From Clostridiaceae bacterium (GTDB lineage Bacteria > Bacillota > Clostridia > TANB77 > CAG-508), in the NCBI GenBank assembly GCA_021771025.1, contig JAETPW010000016.1, positions 1 through 41,088 on the forward strand: a stretch of DNA of 41,088 bases. The letters are read 5' to 3'. The translations under genes were made by a program, and so were the position numbers. The notes beneath the pieces are model-generated. The model was given only the letters and a program-made list of their open reading frames with translations, was not told the DNA's origin and ran no database searches. Below, one piece after another: positions 32,723 to 40,974 of this stretch (position 1 is the first letter of the stretch; each line of letters begins with the position of its first letter).

Positions 32723-32906
32723 AAAAAAGAGAAACTTAGCAAATGATAATCCTATTAATTTAACCTTCCATAGCAGGGTCATTTTAAAACCCTTAAGTCC
32801 CTCACAAAGAAGCCGGTAATCGGGTTTTAAGCCTAACGCGGGCAAAAAGGGAACTGTCAGGTATAAATTAATAGGATTATCATTTGCTAAGTTTCCCTTT
32901 TTTCAC
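32720..32906 (+). ncRNA. Structured non-coding RNA, raiA-like candidate
   Basis: A 187-base element with 43-nt terminal arms (32720-32762 and 32864-32906) that pair with a single mismatch and continue as ACCT/AGGT. The 100-base core is far more GC-rich than its surroundings and folds into AGGGT/ACCCT (32775-32793), AGT-CCCT with AGGG-ACT (32796-32802 with 32848-32855) and CCG/CGG hairpins. The right arm ends CCCTTTTTT, a terminator-like finish. There is no open frame across it. The core segments (CCTTCCATAGCAGGG, GCCGGTAATCGGGTTTTAAG, AAGGGAACTGTCAGG) fit my recollection of the raiA RNA motif of Firmicutes, but the family name needs a covariance-model match. Plus-strand orientation rests on that resemblance. 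A weak promoter (TTGTTT, 16 bp, TACTAT at 32689-32694) precedes it. Confidence 0.7.
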
Positions 32907-32935
32907 TTCTCTACAATTAATAAGGCTGTGAGTAA

Positions 32936-32968
32936 TAATACTGGATAATAGTTTTGAGGAGTAAGTTT
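32936..32968. repeat. Family D repeat fragment after the structured RNA
   Basis: TACTGGATAATAGTTTTGAG then GAGTAAGTTT, close to 16051-16080. The rest of 32907-33254 holds only a doubtful 45-codon frame and the pilin promoter. Confidence 0.55.
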
Positions 32969-33145
32969 TCATTTTACAGTTATTAAATGACAAAGAAAAT
33001 AAGAAAAACTTGTGAATATCGATCTAAGAGTAACCATAGATTTTGATGTGTTAGAAATCATTTTTACAGAAATAAACAAAATTCAAAACATTATCCACAA
33101 AACTCGTAAAAATGGGTATGGAAAAGAAAAAGGAAGAATGATACA

Positions 33146-33175
33146 TTGACAGAAAAGATAGTCGTCAAAAATAAT
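33146..33175 (+). promoter_or_regulatory. Possible promoter of the pilin-like gene
   Basis: TTGACA (33146-33151), 18-bp spacer, AATAAT (33170-33175). A perfect -35 with a weak -10, 80 bases before the start. Confidence 0.4.
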
Positions 33176-33254
33176 GAATAAAACATACCTAAAAGAACAG
33201 AATAAAGATAAATACTGAAATACTTCATCCATAAATGGGGAAAGGAATAAATTT

Positions 33255-34353
33255 ATGCAAAAGAAAGGAATTTGTATATTCGACAAGGAGATAAAAAATC
33301 AAACAAAAAGAAAACAGAAAAAAGTTAGTGAAATGAAGGTAGACAAAGGGATAACATTAATTGCTTTAGTTATTACGATCATCGTCTTACTCATTCTAGC
33401 TGGAGTAACTATCGTTACGCTAACAGGAGACAATGGCATTTTAACTCATGCTAAACAAGCTAAAACAGCAACTGAACAAGCTAACGTAAAAGAAGAATTA
33501 ACCATTGCTATGGCAAATTACGAAATAGCAAAAACAAAAATGAGGAATTAACTTTGGCGGATTTTTACAAAATACGGAGCAAAGTGGATTAACGAATATT
33601 AACATTATTGAACAAACAAATCAGAAAATCATTGGCTCTTATCAGGACCATATCTTTATCGTAAATGAATCAGGTGAAATACAATTATCTACGACCCCTA
33701 ACTTAGTAAATAATGGACTTGGTGAAAATAAGAATAATACTAACTTTTCTCAAGCAGTATATCAAGAGGAAGGCTATTTTTCTTATTCTTCTGAAGGACG
33801 AAATGAAATTTTATCTGATGATTATATTCCAGTAGATACCACGAAAACATATTATCAAATGCTTACCGCAAAATCGACTAATCCTGATAGTATTTATTAT
33901 ATAGGTTTTAGAGAATATGATGAAGATAAACTAGCGATTGGAGCCCCAAATTACTTAAATGTACCTAATTCATTAACGTATTCCCAAAATGTTTTTCCAA
34001 GTTATGATAGTGGTTTTCTCTTTGATTTAGGGGATATTGATTTAGTTAATCATTGTATTCATTTAAAAGAGCCATGGAACTATCCTACTATACCAAAAGG
34101 AACAAAGCTAAGTCAAAGAAGTTCAGGATCGATGTGGAATTATGGTTTGATGATTAGTAATAAATTACGTAATAATTGGACTGTTTTAGGGAATACCATT
34201 CAAGGTGTTAAAAATGGACAATCAGAGGTGAATGATGCCCAGTTTAGGCCGGGAACAAAATACATTAAATTCTTTGCTCTTGTTAATTATTTAAATGATA
34301 CTCAAGAAACTCATTTTGATTTTAAAAATGTTATTTTTACACAGATGGATTAA
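33255..34353 (+). pseudogene. Type IV pilin-like surface protein, frameshifted twice
   Basis: The first frame (33255-33551) has a prepilin-type N-terminus: basic leader, then KGITLIALVITIIVLLILAG, the hydrophobic helix used for pilus assembly, and GDNGILTHAKQAKTATEQAN. Adding one A at the A5 run near 33536-33540 gives EELTLADF. Adding one T at the T5 run near 33562-33566 then joins a frame open to 34353 (LQNTEQSGLTNINIIEQ, then SYQDHIFIVNESGEIQLS and a beta-rich C-terminal domain). Repaired length is about 366 aa. AAAGGAA stands 7 bases before the ATG. Both breaks are one-base losses in homopolymers, so phase-variable slippage or sequence error are alternatives to true decay. Confidence 0.8.
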
Positions 34354-34472
34354 TTTTATGTGATCATATAAAAGTGGTTATAAAAAATAGAACTTAAAAT
34401 TTATTACTAAAAAAATAGCAGATGATCTTATCGTGCTTCTAAATTTAAGGATAATCATAATTTAGTCATAAA

Positions 34473-34510
34473 AAGCCTAACAATTCTATTTAAGAACTGT
34501 TAGGCTTAGT
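34473..34510. terminator. Terminator of the XRE regulator and pilin-like gene
   Basis: A 14-bp stem (34473-34486 with 34494-34507, one wobble) with AAAA before it on the plus strand, that is, a T-run on the minus strand. Flanking AATCATAA/TTATGATT can extend it. It lies between convergent genes. Confidence 0.8.
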
Positions 34511-34521
34511 TTATGATTATT

Positions 34522-34851
34522 TTACTCTTCTGTTTCCACAATTGCTTTCGCAACATTATAAATTAATTTTTGTTTAGCAGGGGAGGCTACTTTTAATAAT
34601 TCAGTAAATTCATGGTTTAAATAGTTATCTGAACTGCTAGAAGCACCATTTAATACATACCCTTCTGAAACATCTAATAACCCACAAATTTGATTTAAAC
34701 GTTTTAAATTAATATGAGAATTTCCTCTTTCTACTCTACTTAAGAAAGCAACAGAGATGTCAATCTGGTCTGCTAAATCCTCTTGTGTCATATTTTTGGC
34801 AAGTCTTGCTTGTTTAATTCTTGAACCGATAACGGTGTAATCTAATGCCAT
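34522..34851 (-). CDS. XRE-family transcriptional regulator
   Basis: 109 aa. A Cro/C1-type helix-turn-helix at about 8-65: IGSRIKQARLAKNMTQEDLA, then ISVAFLSRVERGNSHINLKRL and the closing helix LNQICGLLDVS. The C-terminal 40 residues form a helix-rich segment (LLKVASPAKQKLIYNVAKAIVE) probably for dimerisation. GGAAGGTGATAAAAA precedes the ATG. Its own promoter has an AACTTATAAGTT palindrome lying between -35 and -10, as expected for autorepression, with a second copy further upstream, toward the divergent M23 gene. Possible targets are itself and that gene. Confidence 0.93.
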   Translation of the reverse strand: MALDYTVIGSRIKQARLAKNMTQEDLADQIDISVAFLSRVERGNSHINLKRLNQICGLLDVSEGYVLNGASSSSDNYLNHEFTELLKVASPAKQKLIYNVAKAIVETEE

Positions 34852-34878
34852 TTTTTATCACCTTCCTATTCTGCCCAT

Positions 34879-34940
34879 ACTATATCATTTAACTTATAAG
34901 TTTTGAAGTAACTAAATGATATAAAACTAACTTATGAGTT
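34879..34940 (-). promoter_or_regulatory. Promoter and operators of the XRE gene
   Basis: Minus strand TTCAAA (complement of 34902-34907), 17-bp spacer, TATAGT (complement of 34879-34884). The 12-bp palindrome AACTTATAAGTT (34891-34902) fills the spacer; AACTTATGAGTT (34929-34940) lies 38 bp away. TATATCATTT/AAATGATATA (34881-34923) brackets the first site. Confidence 0.75.
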
Positions 34941-35227
34941 AAGTACGAACTTGTATTTTTATTATTTCTAGAATTTCCCATTTCTTAGTCTGAATCGGTT
35001 TTTTAAGTTTTTACTTTCTTTTTCTTAACTATCACTTCAAAAAAAGAATAGAATTATATAGCGTAAAATAAGAATAATCGCATTAAACTCCATTTGTCAA
35101 CCTGAGAAAAATAGAGAAAAACAAAGAAAAACGGAGGAATAGCTAGTAAAATATGGTAAGTTAACCATAATTTGGAAAGATTTCCAAGGAAAAATGACGA
35201 AAAATGATTCAAATCCGTATACATAAT
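34941..35227. other. Non-coding gap between divergent genes
   Basis: AAGTACGAACTT (34941-34952) is a further imperfect palindrome next to the XRE operators. TATGGT/ACCATA (about 35154-35170) and TTGGAAA/TTTCCAA (35172-35187) are two adjacent hairpins before the M23 promoter. No gene is seen. Confidence 0.4.
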
Positions 35228-35256
35228 TTGCAAATGGTTAGAATATGGTGTATAAT
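35228..35256 (+). promoter_or_regulatory. Promoter of the M23 peptidase gene
   Basis: TTGCAA (35228-35233), 17-bp spacer, TATAAT (35251-35256). Its position rules out upstream ATG codons as the translation start of the next gene. Confidence 0.75.
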
Positions 35257-35296
35257 AGAGAATAGTCGCGTTAAAGAAAACAAGGAAAAAAGGAGA

Positions 35297-36289
35297 GTGA
35301 ATTGTATTTTAAACAAGAAGCTAAAATTCTATACAAAAGAAATGCTTAAGGTTTTTAACTTATCTTTAATTGCTTTAGTTTTTATGATCGCGATCTTATT
35401 TATGAAATATAAACCAACTTATGCTGTTAGTATAGCAGGGGAAGAAGTTGGGTATGTACAAAGCAAAGAGGCCTTACAAGAAGTACTACAAACCAATATC
35501 GAAAAGCTAGAAAATGACCAAGCCCAAAATATTGAAAAAGTAACACTTGAGGCAAAACCAGAATTTACCTTAAAATTAGTAAATAAAGCAGAAGAAACAA
35601 ATGAACAAGAAATATTAGTGGCTATGCAAAAAGAAATGAAAATTACGTATCACTACGTAGAAATACAACTAGATGGGAACACAATTGAAACCGTTAACCA
35701 AAAATCAGAGGCAGAAGAACTAATAGGCACCATCAAACAAGACCATCCAGAAATTAACTTAAGCCTAGCTGAAAAAACAACAGAAAACATAGAAGAAATC
35801 AAAACAAGCTCCATAGAAGTAGCCAAAACAACGCTATTAGCACAAGTAGGAGAAAAAGAGCAAAAAGAAGAACAAATTAAACGTGAGCAAGGAATAGCCA
35901 ACGTCAATGGAATTCAATTAGCAACCTTGCCGATCAAAGGAACCATCACATCGCGTTATGGGGTAAACAGTAGAATACGAGTATCAACCCATACCGGGCT
36001 AGACATAGCAGCAACAACAGGAACTTCCATCAAAGTAGTAGCAGACGGAACAATAACCTGTGCAAGTTATAGTGGTTCATATGGTAATTTAGTAAAAGTC
36101 AGCCATGGAAATGGAGTAGAAACATGGTATGGACACACCAGCAAAATGTATGTAAAAGTAGGGCAAAAAGTAACAGCTGGAGAAGTTATAGCAGCAGTAG
36201 GATCAACAGGAAACTCAACAGGACCACACTTACATTTTGAAATTCGTATTAATGGAAATCATGTAAATCCACAACAATATGTATATTAA
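35297..36289 (+). CDS. Membrane-anchored M23 (LytM-type) peptidoglycan endopeptidase
   Basis: 330 aa. A short cytoplasmic N-terminus and one membrane helix (about 20-38, NLSLIALVFMIAILFM) lead to an extracellular helical/beta stalk (about 45-195), then a LytM domain: HTGLD with metal ligands His232 and Asp236, YGHT at 279-282, and HLHFE with His311 and His313. All zinc-site residues are present, so it should cleave peptide cross-bridges. The promoter at 35228-35256 places the mRNA start near 35263, so the ATG at 35204 cannot be used. GTG at 35297 follows AAGGAAAAAAGGAGA and is the best in-frame start. Divergent from the XRE gene. Confidence 0.88.
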   Translation: MNCILNKKLKFYTKEMLKVFNLSLIALVFMIAILFMKYKPTYAVSIAGEEVGYVQSKEALQEVLQTNIEKLENDQAQNIEKVTLEAKPEFTLKLVNKAEETNEQEILVAMQKEMKITYHYVEIQLDGNTIETVNQKSEAEELIGTIKQDHPEINLSLAEKTTENIEEIKTSSIEVAKTTLLAQVGEKEQKEEQIKREQGIANVNGIQLATLPIKGTITSRYGVNSRIRVSTHTGLDIAATTGTSIKVVADGTITCASYSGSYGNLVKVSHGNGVETWYGHTSKMYVKVGQKVTAGEVIAAVGSTGNSTGPHLHFEIRINGNHVNPQQYVY

Positions 36290-36309
36290 ATTACTCCCAC
36301 TCCCAGATT

Positions 36310-36355
36310 GGGGACGGGGTAAAATTTGGTAAAATCGCTAAAATAGGGACAGGGT
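36310..36355 (+). repeat. GGGAC repeat, subfamily B, after the M23 gene
   Basis: GGGGACGGGGTAAAATTTGG then TAAAATCGCTAAAATAGGGA and CAGGGTA. Matches 7271-7317 and 15922-15966. Confidence 0.8.
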
Positions 36356-36377
36356 AGTTAGGCTACTCTGTTTTTTT
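36349..36377 (+). terminator. M23 gene terminator, using the repeat end
   Basis: ACAGGGTAG / CTACTCTGT (one G-T) with a 5-base loop, followed by a run of T. The left arm is the end of the GGGAC repeat. Confidence 0.85.
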
Positions 36378-36400
36378 ATTTATCTAGCCAGTTTGTTTAC

Positions 36401-36429
36401 TTGAATAATGTAGGAAAATATTGTAATAT
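36401..36429 (+). promoter_or_regulatory. Promoter of the 36-aa protein gene
   Basis: TTGAAT (36401-36406), 17-bp spacer, TAATAT (36424-36429); a TATAGT three bases on is an alternative -10. Confidence 0.5.
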
Positions 36430-36437
36430 AGTATCAA

Positions 36438-36482
36438 CCTTTCGCTGTCAAAGGCAGTCTTTACATAAGGACGGAAAGGGGG
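36438..36482 (+). promoter_or_regulatory. Structured leader that can hide the ribosome site
   Basis: CCTTTC (36438-36443) pairs with GAAAGG (36474-36479), enclosing CTG/CAG and GTCTT/AAGGAC hairpins. The closing arm is part of AAAGGGGG, the Shine-Dalgarno sequence of the next gene. Confidence 0.45.
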
Positions 36483-36490
36483 CAAACAAG

Positions 36491-36601
36491 ATGACACATC
36501 CAGAACTTATTCTAAAGTTAATTGAACAGTTATTGGCTGAAAAAGAAGAAAACATCAAACTTCAATTAAAATTAGAAGAATACAAAAAGGGTAAAGACTA
36601 A
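36491..36601 (+). CDS. 36-aa helical protein
   Basis: MTHPELILKLIEQLLAEKEE followed by NIKLQLKLEEYKKGKD: a single amphipathic helix with Leu/Ile spacing typical of a coiled coil. A longer in-frame extension to 36404 overlaps the promoter and leader, so the ATG at 36491, eight bases after AAAGGGGG, is the likely start. It has its own promoter, a structured leader and a terminator, which argues for a genuine small gene. I recognise no family. Possibilities include a small regulatory protein; nothing in the sequence decides this. Confidence 0.6.
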   Translation: MTHPELILKLIEQLLAEKEENIKLQLKLEEYKKGKD

Positions 36602-36620
36602 ATGTGTCATACATAGTCGG

Positions 36621-36656
36621 AGTAGGAGAGATGTTGTGGCTCTTTCCTACTTTTAA
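36621..36656 (+). terminator. Terminator of the 36-aa protein gene
   Basis: AGTAGGA + GAG pairs with CTC + TCCTACT (two unpaired T), followed by TTTTAATTTTT. Confidence 0.85.
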
Positions 36657-36919
36657 TTTTTGACAAAAAAAAGTATGTGTATTGTGGTACACATACGCAA
36701 ACAATATACACATCCAGAACTAAGGTACATTGATTAATGTATTTATATAATAACATTTTTTTACTATTTTGTCAAATGCGCTTTTCAAAAATTTCAAATT
36801 ATTTCTGTTTTGTTAGTAAGTGATCAATCAAAAGGCGTATTGAAACTTCAAGTTTTGTCCTAATGGTATAGAATGTTGCTTAAGGTTTCAAGACTTAGTA
36901 ATGATTACTTACATTTGGC
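36657..36919. other. Non-coding gap before adhE
   Basis: A perfect hairpin GTATGTGT/ACACATAC (36673-36696) comes first. ACACATCCAGAACT (36708-36721) repeats a segment of the 36-aa gene (36494-36507). The rest is AT-rich with no gene seen. Confidence 0.4.
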
Positions 36920-36948
36920 TTGACCAAATTTTACTAATAAGATATAAT
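36920..36948 (+). promoter_or_regulatory. Promoter of adhE
   Basis: TTGACC (36920-36925), 17-bp spacer, TATAAT (36943-36948), 44 bases before the ATG. Confidence 0.75.
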
Positions 36949-36992
36949 AATTGTGGGTAAACTAAGGAAAAAAGAAGGAGGATACAAGTTTT

Positions 36993-39599
36993 ATGACTGA
37001 ACAAGAACAAATAGAACAAGAAAAAGTAAAACAAATGATAAACCAATTAGTAGAAAAAGCCAAAAAAGCATCAGAGGAGTATTTACAATTAGATCAACAG
37101 CAAGTTGACCAAATTGTCAAAGCAATGGCTATGGCGGGGTTAGAACACCATATGGAATTAGCTAGAATGGCAATAGAGGAAACCGGAAGGGGAATTTATG
37201 AAGACAAAATCACCAAGAATATGTTTGCTACTGAGTATGTGTATCACAGTATCAAATACGAAAAAACAGTAGGAATTATTCGTGATAATGAGGAAGAAGG
37301 GTATGAAGAAATTGCTGAACCGGTAGGAATTATTGCTGGTGTTACCCCAGTAACTAATCCAACCTCAACAACCATGTTTAAGTCGATTATTTCAGCCAAA
37401 ACACGTAATGTCATTATTTTTGGTTTTCATCCATCTGCTCAAAAGTGTAGTAGTGAAGCTGCTCGTATTTTAAGAGATGCAGCTGTAAAGGCAGGGGCAC
37501 CAGAAGATTGTATTTTGTGGGTAGAAGAACCATCTATTTTAGCAACCAGAATGTTAATGAATCATCCAGATGTTAATTTAATTTTAGCAACAGGAGGAAC
37601 CGGCATGGTTCGTTCAGCTTATTCGTGCGGAAAGCCGGCATTGGGCGTTGGGCCTGGTAATGTTCCTTGTTATATTGACAAAACAGCCAAATTAAGAACA
37701 TCAGTCAATGATCTAGTGCTATCAAAAGCGTTTGATCATGGAATGATTTGTGCATCAGAACAAGCGGTTTTGGTGGATCGTGCTATTTATACCGAGTTTG
37801 AAAAGCTAATGAAAGAAGCGGGGTGCTATTTTGTAAATCCAGAAGAAAAGGAAAAATTAGCCACCAGTATGTTTGATTATACTGAAGAATATGGCTATAA
37901 ACTAAAATCTCATGTGCCTGGTCAAAGCCCTTTTACGATAGCTAAAGAGGCAGGATTTACGGTACCAGAAGATACGAAAGTATTAGTTGTTTATGAGGAA
38001 GGAATTGGAAGAGAATATCCATTTTCAAAAGAAAAATTAAGTCCAGTATTAACGTATTATATTGTAGAAAACGAAGAAGAAGGAATTGATAAAGCAGAAC
38101 GATTATTAGAATTTGGAGGCTTAGGCCATTCAGCGGTAATTCATTCAGAAAATGCAGATACCATTCATCATTTCTCAGAAACCATGAAAGCAGGAAGAAT
38201 TATTGTTAACTCACCATCTACCCATGGAGCAATTGGTGATATCTATAATACCAATATGCCATCACTAACCCTTGGGTGTGGATCCTTTGGAGGAAACTCA
38301 ACAACAGCAAATGTTTCCTCAGTTAATTTAATTAATATTAAGCGTGTAGCGAAAAGGAGAGTTAATATGCAATGGTTTAAAATTCCGAAAAAGATTTATT
38401 TTGAAGCAGGTTCTATCTCGTATCTAGAAAAAATGCCTAATATAGAAAGAGCTTTTATCGTTACTGATGAAGGAATGGTGAAATTAGGTTATGTCGATAA
38501 AATATTATATCATATCCGTAAAAGACTTAAGTATGTACACTCTGAAATTTTCAGTGATGTAGAGCCAGACCCATCATTTACTACCATTCGTAATGGGGTA
38601 AAAATGATGGAAACCTTCAAGCCAGATGTGATCATTGCTTTAGGAGGAGGAAGTGCCATTGATGCTGCCAAAGGAATGTGGCTTTTTTATGAACACCCAG
38701 AAGCTGATGTAGAAGGAATGAAACTTAAATTCATGGATATTCGTAAACGTACCTATAAATTCCCAACGCTAGGAACAAAATGCCAAATGGTAGCCATTCC
38801 AACGACATCAGGAACAGGTTCAGAAGTAACTTCTTTTGCCGTCATTAGTGATAAAGAAAGAAACAGAAAATATCCATTAGCTGACTATGAATTAACGCCA
38901 GACGTAGCCATTATCGATCCAGATCTAGTCATGAGTTTGCCAAAATCAATCACAGCAGATACCGGAATGGACGTGTTAACTCATGCGTTAGAAGCCTATG
39001 TATCCAATATGGCATCAGATTATACTGATGGATTAGCCGAAAAAGCAGTAGAGCTTGTGATGAAGTATTTGCCAATTGCCTATGATAATGGAAATGATCG
39101 TATGGCCAGAGAAAAAATGCACAACGCAAGTACCATAGCAGGAATGGCATTTACCAATGCGTTTTTAGGAATCAATCACTCATTAGCTCATAAAATAGGA
39201 GCAGAATTCCATATGCCACATGGAAGAATCAATGCTATTTTGCTTCCCTATGTTGTTCATTATAACGGTAGCAAACCAACTAAATTTGTATCATTCCCTA
39301 AATATGAATATTATATAGCAGGCGAGAAGTATGCAGAATTAGCCAAAAAAATAGGACTAGCTGCCAATACAGAGGAAGAAGGAATACAAAGTTTAGTCAC
39401 CAAAATTCATGAACTAAATAAACAGTTAGGAATTCCAAAATCATTCCAAGAAGCAGGAATTTCTGAACAAGAGTTTTTAGCAAAAGTAGATGAATTAGCT
39501 GATCGAGCCTTTGAAGACCAGTGTACAACGGCTAATCCAAGGTTACCATTAGTAGAAGAATTGAAACAAATATTATTAGCAAGTTTCTATGGAAAATAG
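36993..39599 (+). CDS. adhE: Bifunctional acetaldehyde/alcohol dehydrogenase AdhE
   Basis: Reduces acetyl-CoA to ethanol in two NADH-dependent steps, regenerating NAD+. 868 aa, the full two-domain length. The N-terminal CoA-acylating aldehyde dehydrogenase domain (about 1-440) has GGTGMV at 201-206, GVGPGN at 218-223 and catalytic Cys253 in GMICASEQAV. The C-terminal iron-dependent alcohol dehydrogenase domain (about 452-868) has ALGGGSAIDAAKG, PTTSGTGSEVT, DVLTHALEAYVS and HSLAHKIGAEFHMPHGR with the iron-binding histidines. AGGAGG lies upstream of the ATG. It uses acetyl-CoA of the kind produced by PflB in this window. Confidence 0.97.
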   Translation: MTEQEQIEQEKVKQMINQLVEKAKKASEEYLQLDQQQVDQIVKAMAMAGLEHHMELARMAIEETGRGIYEDKITKNMFATEYVYHSIKYEKTVGIIRDNEEEGYEEIAEPVGIIAGVTPVTNPTSTTMFKSIISAKTRNVIIFGFHPSAQKCSSEAARILRDAAVKAGAPEDCILWVEEPSILATRMLMNHPDVNLILATGGTGMVRSAYSCGKPALGVGPGNVPCYIDKTAKLRTSVNDLVLSKAFDHGMICASEQAVLVDRAIYTEFEKLMKEAGCYFVNPEEKEKLATSMFDYTEEYGYKLKSHVPGQSPFTIAKEAGFTVPEDTKVLVVYEEGIGREYPFSKEKLSPVLTYYIVENEEEGIDKAERLLEFGGLGHSAVIHSENADTIHHFSETMKAGRIIVNSPSTHGAIGDIYNTNMPSLTLGCGSFGGNSTTANVSSVNLINIKRVAKRRVNMQWFKIPKKIYFEAGSISYLEKMPNIERAFIVTDEGMVKLGYVDKILYHIRKRLKYVHSEIFSDVEPDPSFTTIRNGVKMMETFKPDVIIALGGGSAIDAAKGMWLFYEHPEADVEGMKLKFMDIRKRTYKFPTLGTKCQMVAIPTTSGTGSEVTSFAVISDKERNRKYPLADYELTPDVAIIDPDLVMSLPKSITADTGMDVLTHALEAYVSNMASDYTDGLAEKAVELVMKYLPIAYDNGNDRMAREKMHNASTIAGMAFTNAFLGINHSLAHKIGAEFHMPHGRINAILLPYVVHYNGSKPTKFVSFPKYEYYIAGEKYAELAKKIGLAANTEEEGIQSLVTKIHELNKQLGIPKSFQEAGISEQEFLAKVDELADRAFEDQCTTANPRLPLVEELKQILLASFYGK

Positions 39600-39621
39600 A
39601 TACAGAAAGGGTGAGAGGAAA

Positions 39622-40959
39622 TTGTCTATATTTAGAAGAGATAAATCAAAAAAAACAACAGATGTTGCTATTCAAGCGGTTGAAGAAGTAAAAAGAGTAA
39701 TTGAGGAACAGCCAAGCATTGAAATAAAGGACATGGATGATTTTTCTTATCAAAAGATTATTGATGTATTTAGTACTGAAATAAAGAGTTTATCAAAAGA
39801 AGATTTTTATCAATTAATTGACAAATTAAAGCAACAATATGATGAAAACTTAGTAACTAACTTAGTGGTTGATAGTGCAAAAGAAGGAAATATTGATAAT
39901 GAACGAGTTTCAGAAATAGCAACAAATTTATCAGATGAAAATGCAGTTCAAGTCATTGAAGAGGCAAGAATACCCATAGCTGAGCAGACAAAGATTATAG
40001 ACAGTATTGAAGATCAAAAAATAAAGCAACTAGGATTACTTAAAACTTTACAAAATATATATGAAAATTGTGATACCAAAGATGAATGGGAATTGGGAAC
40101 TGACATAAAAAACTTAGGGATCGATCCTCAAAATACCGAAATGGTAGATTTAATTCATAAAATTGTAGCGAAAAAAATTGCTATTGGTTATCAGGAGACA
40201 GGGGGACCAAAGAAAGTTAGTACTTTTATTGGTGTAACAGGTATAATGACAGCAGAAGAAATGTTACAATGCAATTTACCAAAAATAGTTGAACAAGAAT
40301 ATGAACAATTGATGGTAAAAGCATCAAAGAGAAAGTTAGAAAATAAAAAAAATAAACCAAAAGTATTTCCTTATCAACCCGCAGGTTTAATCATTAAAAT
40401 TTTAGATGAGTTAGCTATTGATCAGGTACAACAATATCAAAAAGTAGGAATGTTTATCATTCCACAATCAGATGTAATGATGAACTTAAATCCAGAACAA
40501 GAGGAAGCATTTATTCGAGCAATTGATAATAATTTGAAGGTTCAAACTGATGGGGAAGAAGAATTATCGGTTTTACAAGTAAAAAGTATAAAAGATCAGA
40601 TACATGGTGAGATTAATAAGGTAGGATTAAGAGACTTAATTGATTCGATTAATCATATGTCACCAGAAGAAATTAACGATGCTGCTTATTTATGTCAGAC
40701 TATTGTTAGCAACCCTAAAATTTATCAAGTGTATAAAAATATAGCAGAATCTTCTATTTTATCTTCATTACTTCATGTTCCAGAAGAGTCAAGAAAAGCT
40801 ATGTTAAAGAGTTTTGGAGGAGTAGTTAATCAATATACCAAAAAAGGATATTTTCTTGCTACTCAATCACCAAGACTTAAGACAACAGTAAAGAAAGAGA
40901 AGAAGCCAACACCAAATCTTGCTGAAGGAAAATTTGAAGATAAAGAAATAGGCGAGTAA
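39622..40959 (+). CDS. Uncharacterised 445-aa helical protein
   Basis: Begins SIFRRDKSKKTTDVAIQAVE after a TTG start with AAAGGGTGAGAGG just upstream; an ATG at 39589 is also in frame but overlaps adhE and has no ribosome site. The protein is charged, apparently all-helical and soluble, with no signal peptide or membrane segment. Notable segments are FPYQPAGLIIKILDELAIDQ (about 260) and DLIDSINHMSPEEINDAAYL (about 350), then a Lys/Pro-rich tail. I recognise no family. It follows adhE by 22 bases and may be cotranscribed, but a fermentation role is not indicated. Confidence 0.7.
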   Translation: MSIFRRDKSKKTTDVAIQAVEEVKRVIEEQPSIEIKDMDDFSYQKIIDVFSTEIKSLSKEDFYQLIDKLKQQYDENLVTNLVVDSAKEGNIDNERVSEIATNLSDENAVQVIEEARIPIAEQTKIIDSIEDQKIKQLGLLKTLQNIYENCDTKDEWELGTDIKNLGIDPQNTEMVDLIHKIVAKKIAIGYQETGGPKKVSTFIGVTGIMTAEEMLQCNLPKIVEQEYEQLMVKASKRKLENKKNKPKVFPYQPAGLIIKILDELAIDQVQQYQKVGMFIIPQSDVMMNLNPEQEEAFIRAIDNNLKVQTDGEEELSVLQVKSIKDQIHGEINKVGLRDLIDSINHMSPEEINDAAYLCQTIVSNPKIYQVYKNIAESSILSSLLHVPEESRKAMLKSFGGVVNQYTKKGYFLATQSPRLKTTVKKEKKPTPNLAEGKFEDKEIGE

Positions 40960-40974
40960 AAAAGTTATCAAGAA

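Noticed and set aside
33012..33149. 45-codon GTG frame (starts VNIDLRVTIDFD) before the pilin-like gene
   Set aside because: There is no Shine-Dalgarno sequence, it overlaps the likely pilin promoter, and its length is within chance expectation.
36800..36830. Possible Rex operator (TTGTTA...GATCAA) upstream of adhE
   Set aside because: It shares only half of the TTGTTAA-N4-TTAACAA type consensus and lies more than 90 bases before the -35 box.
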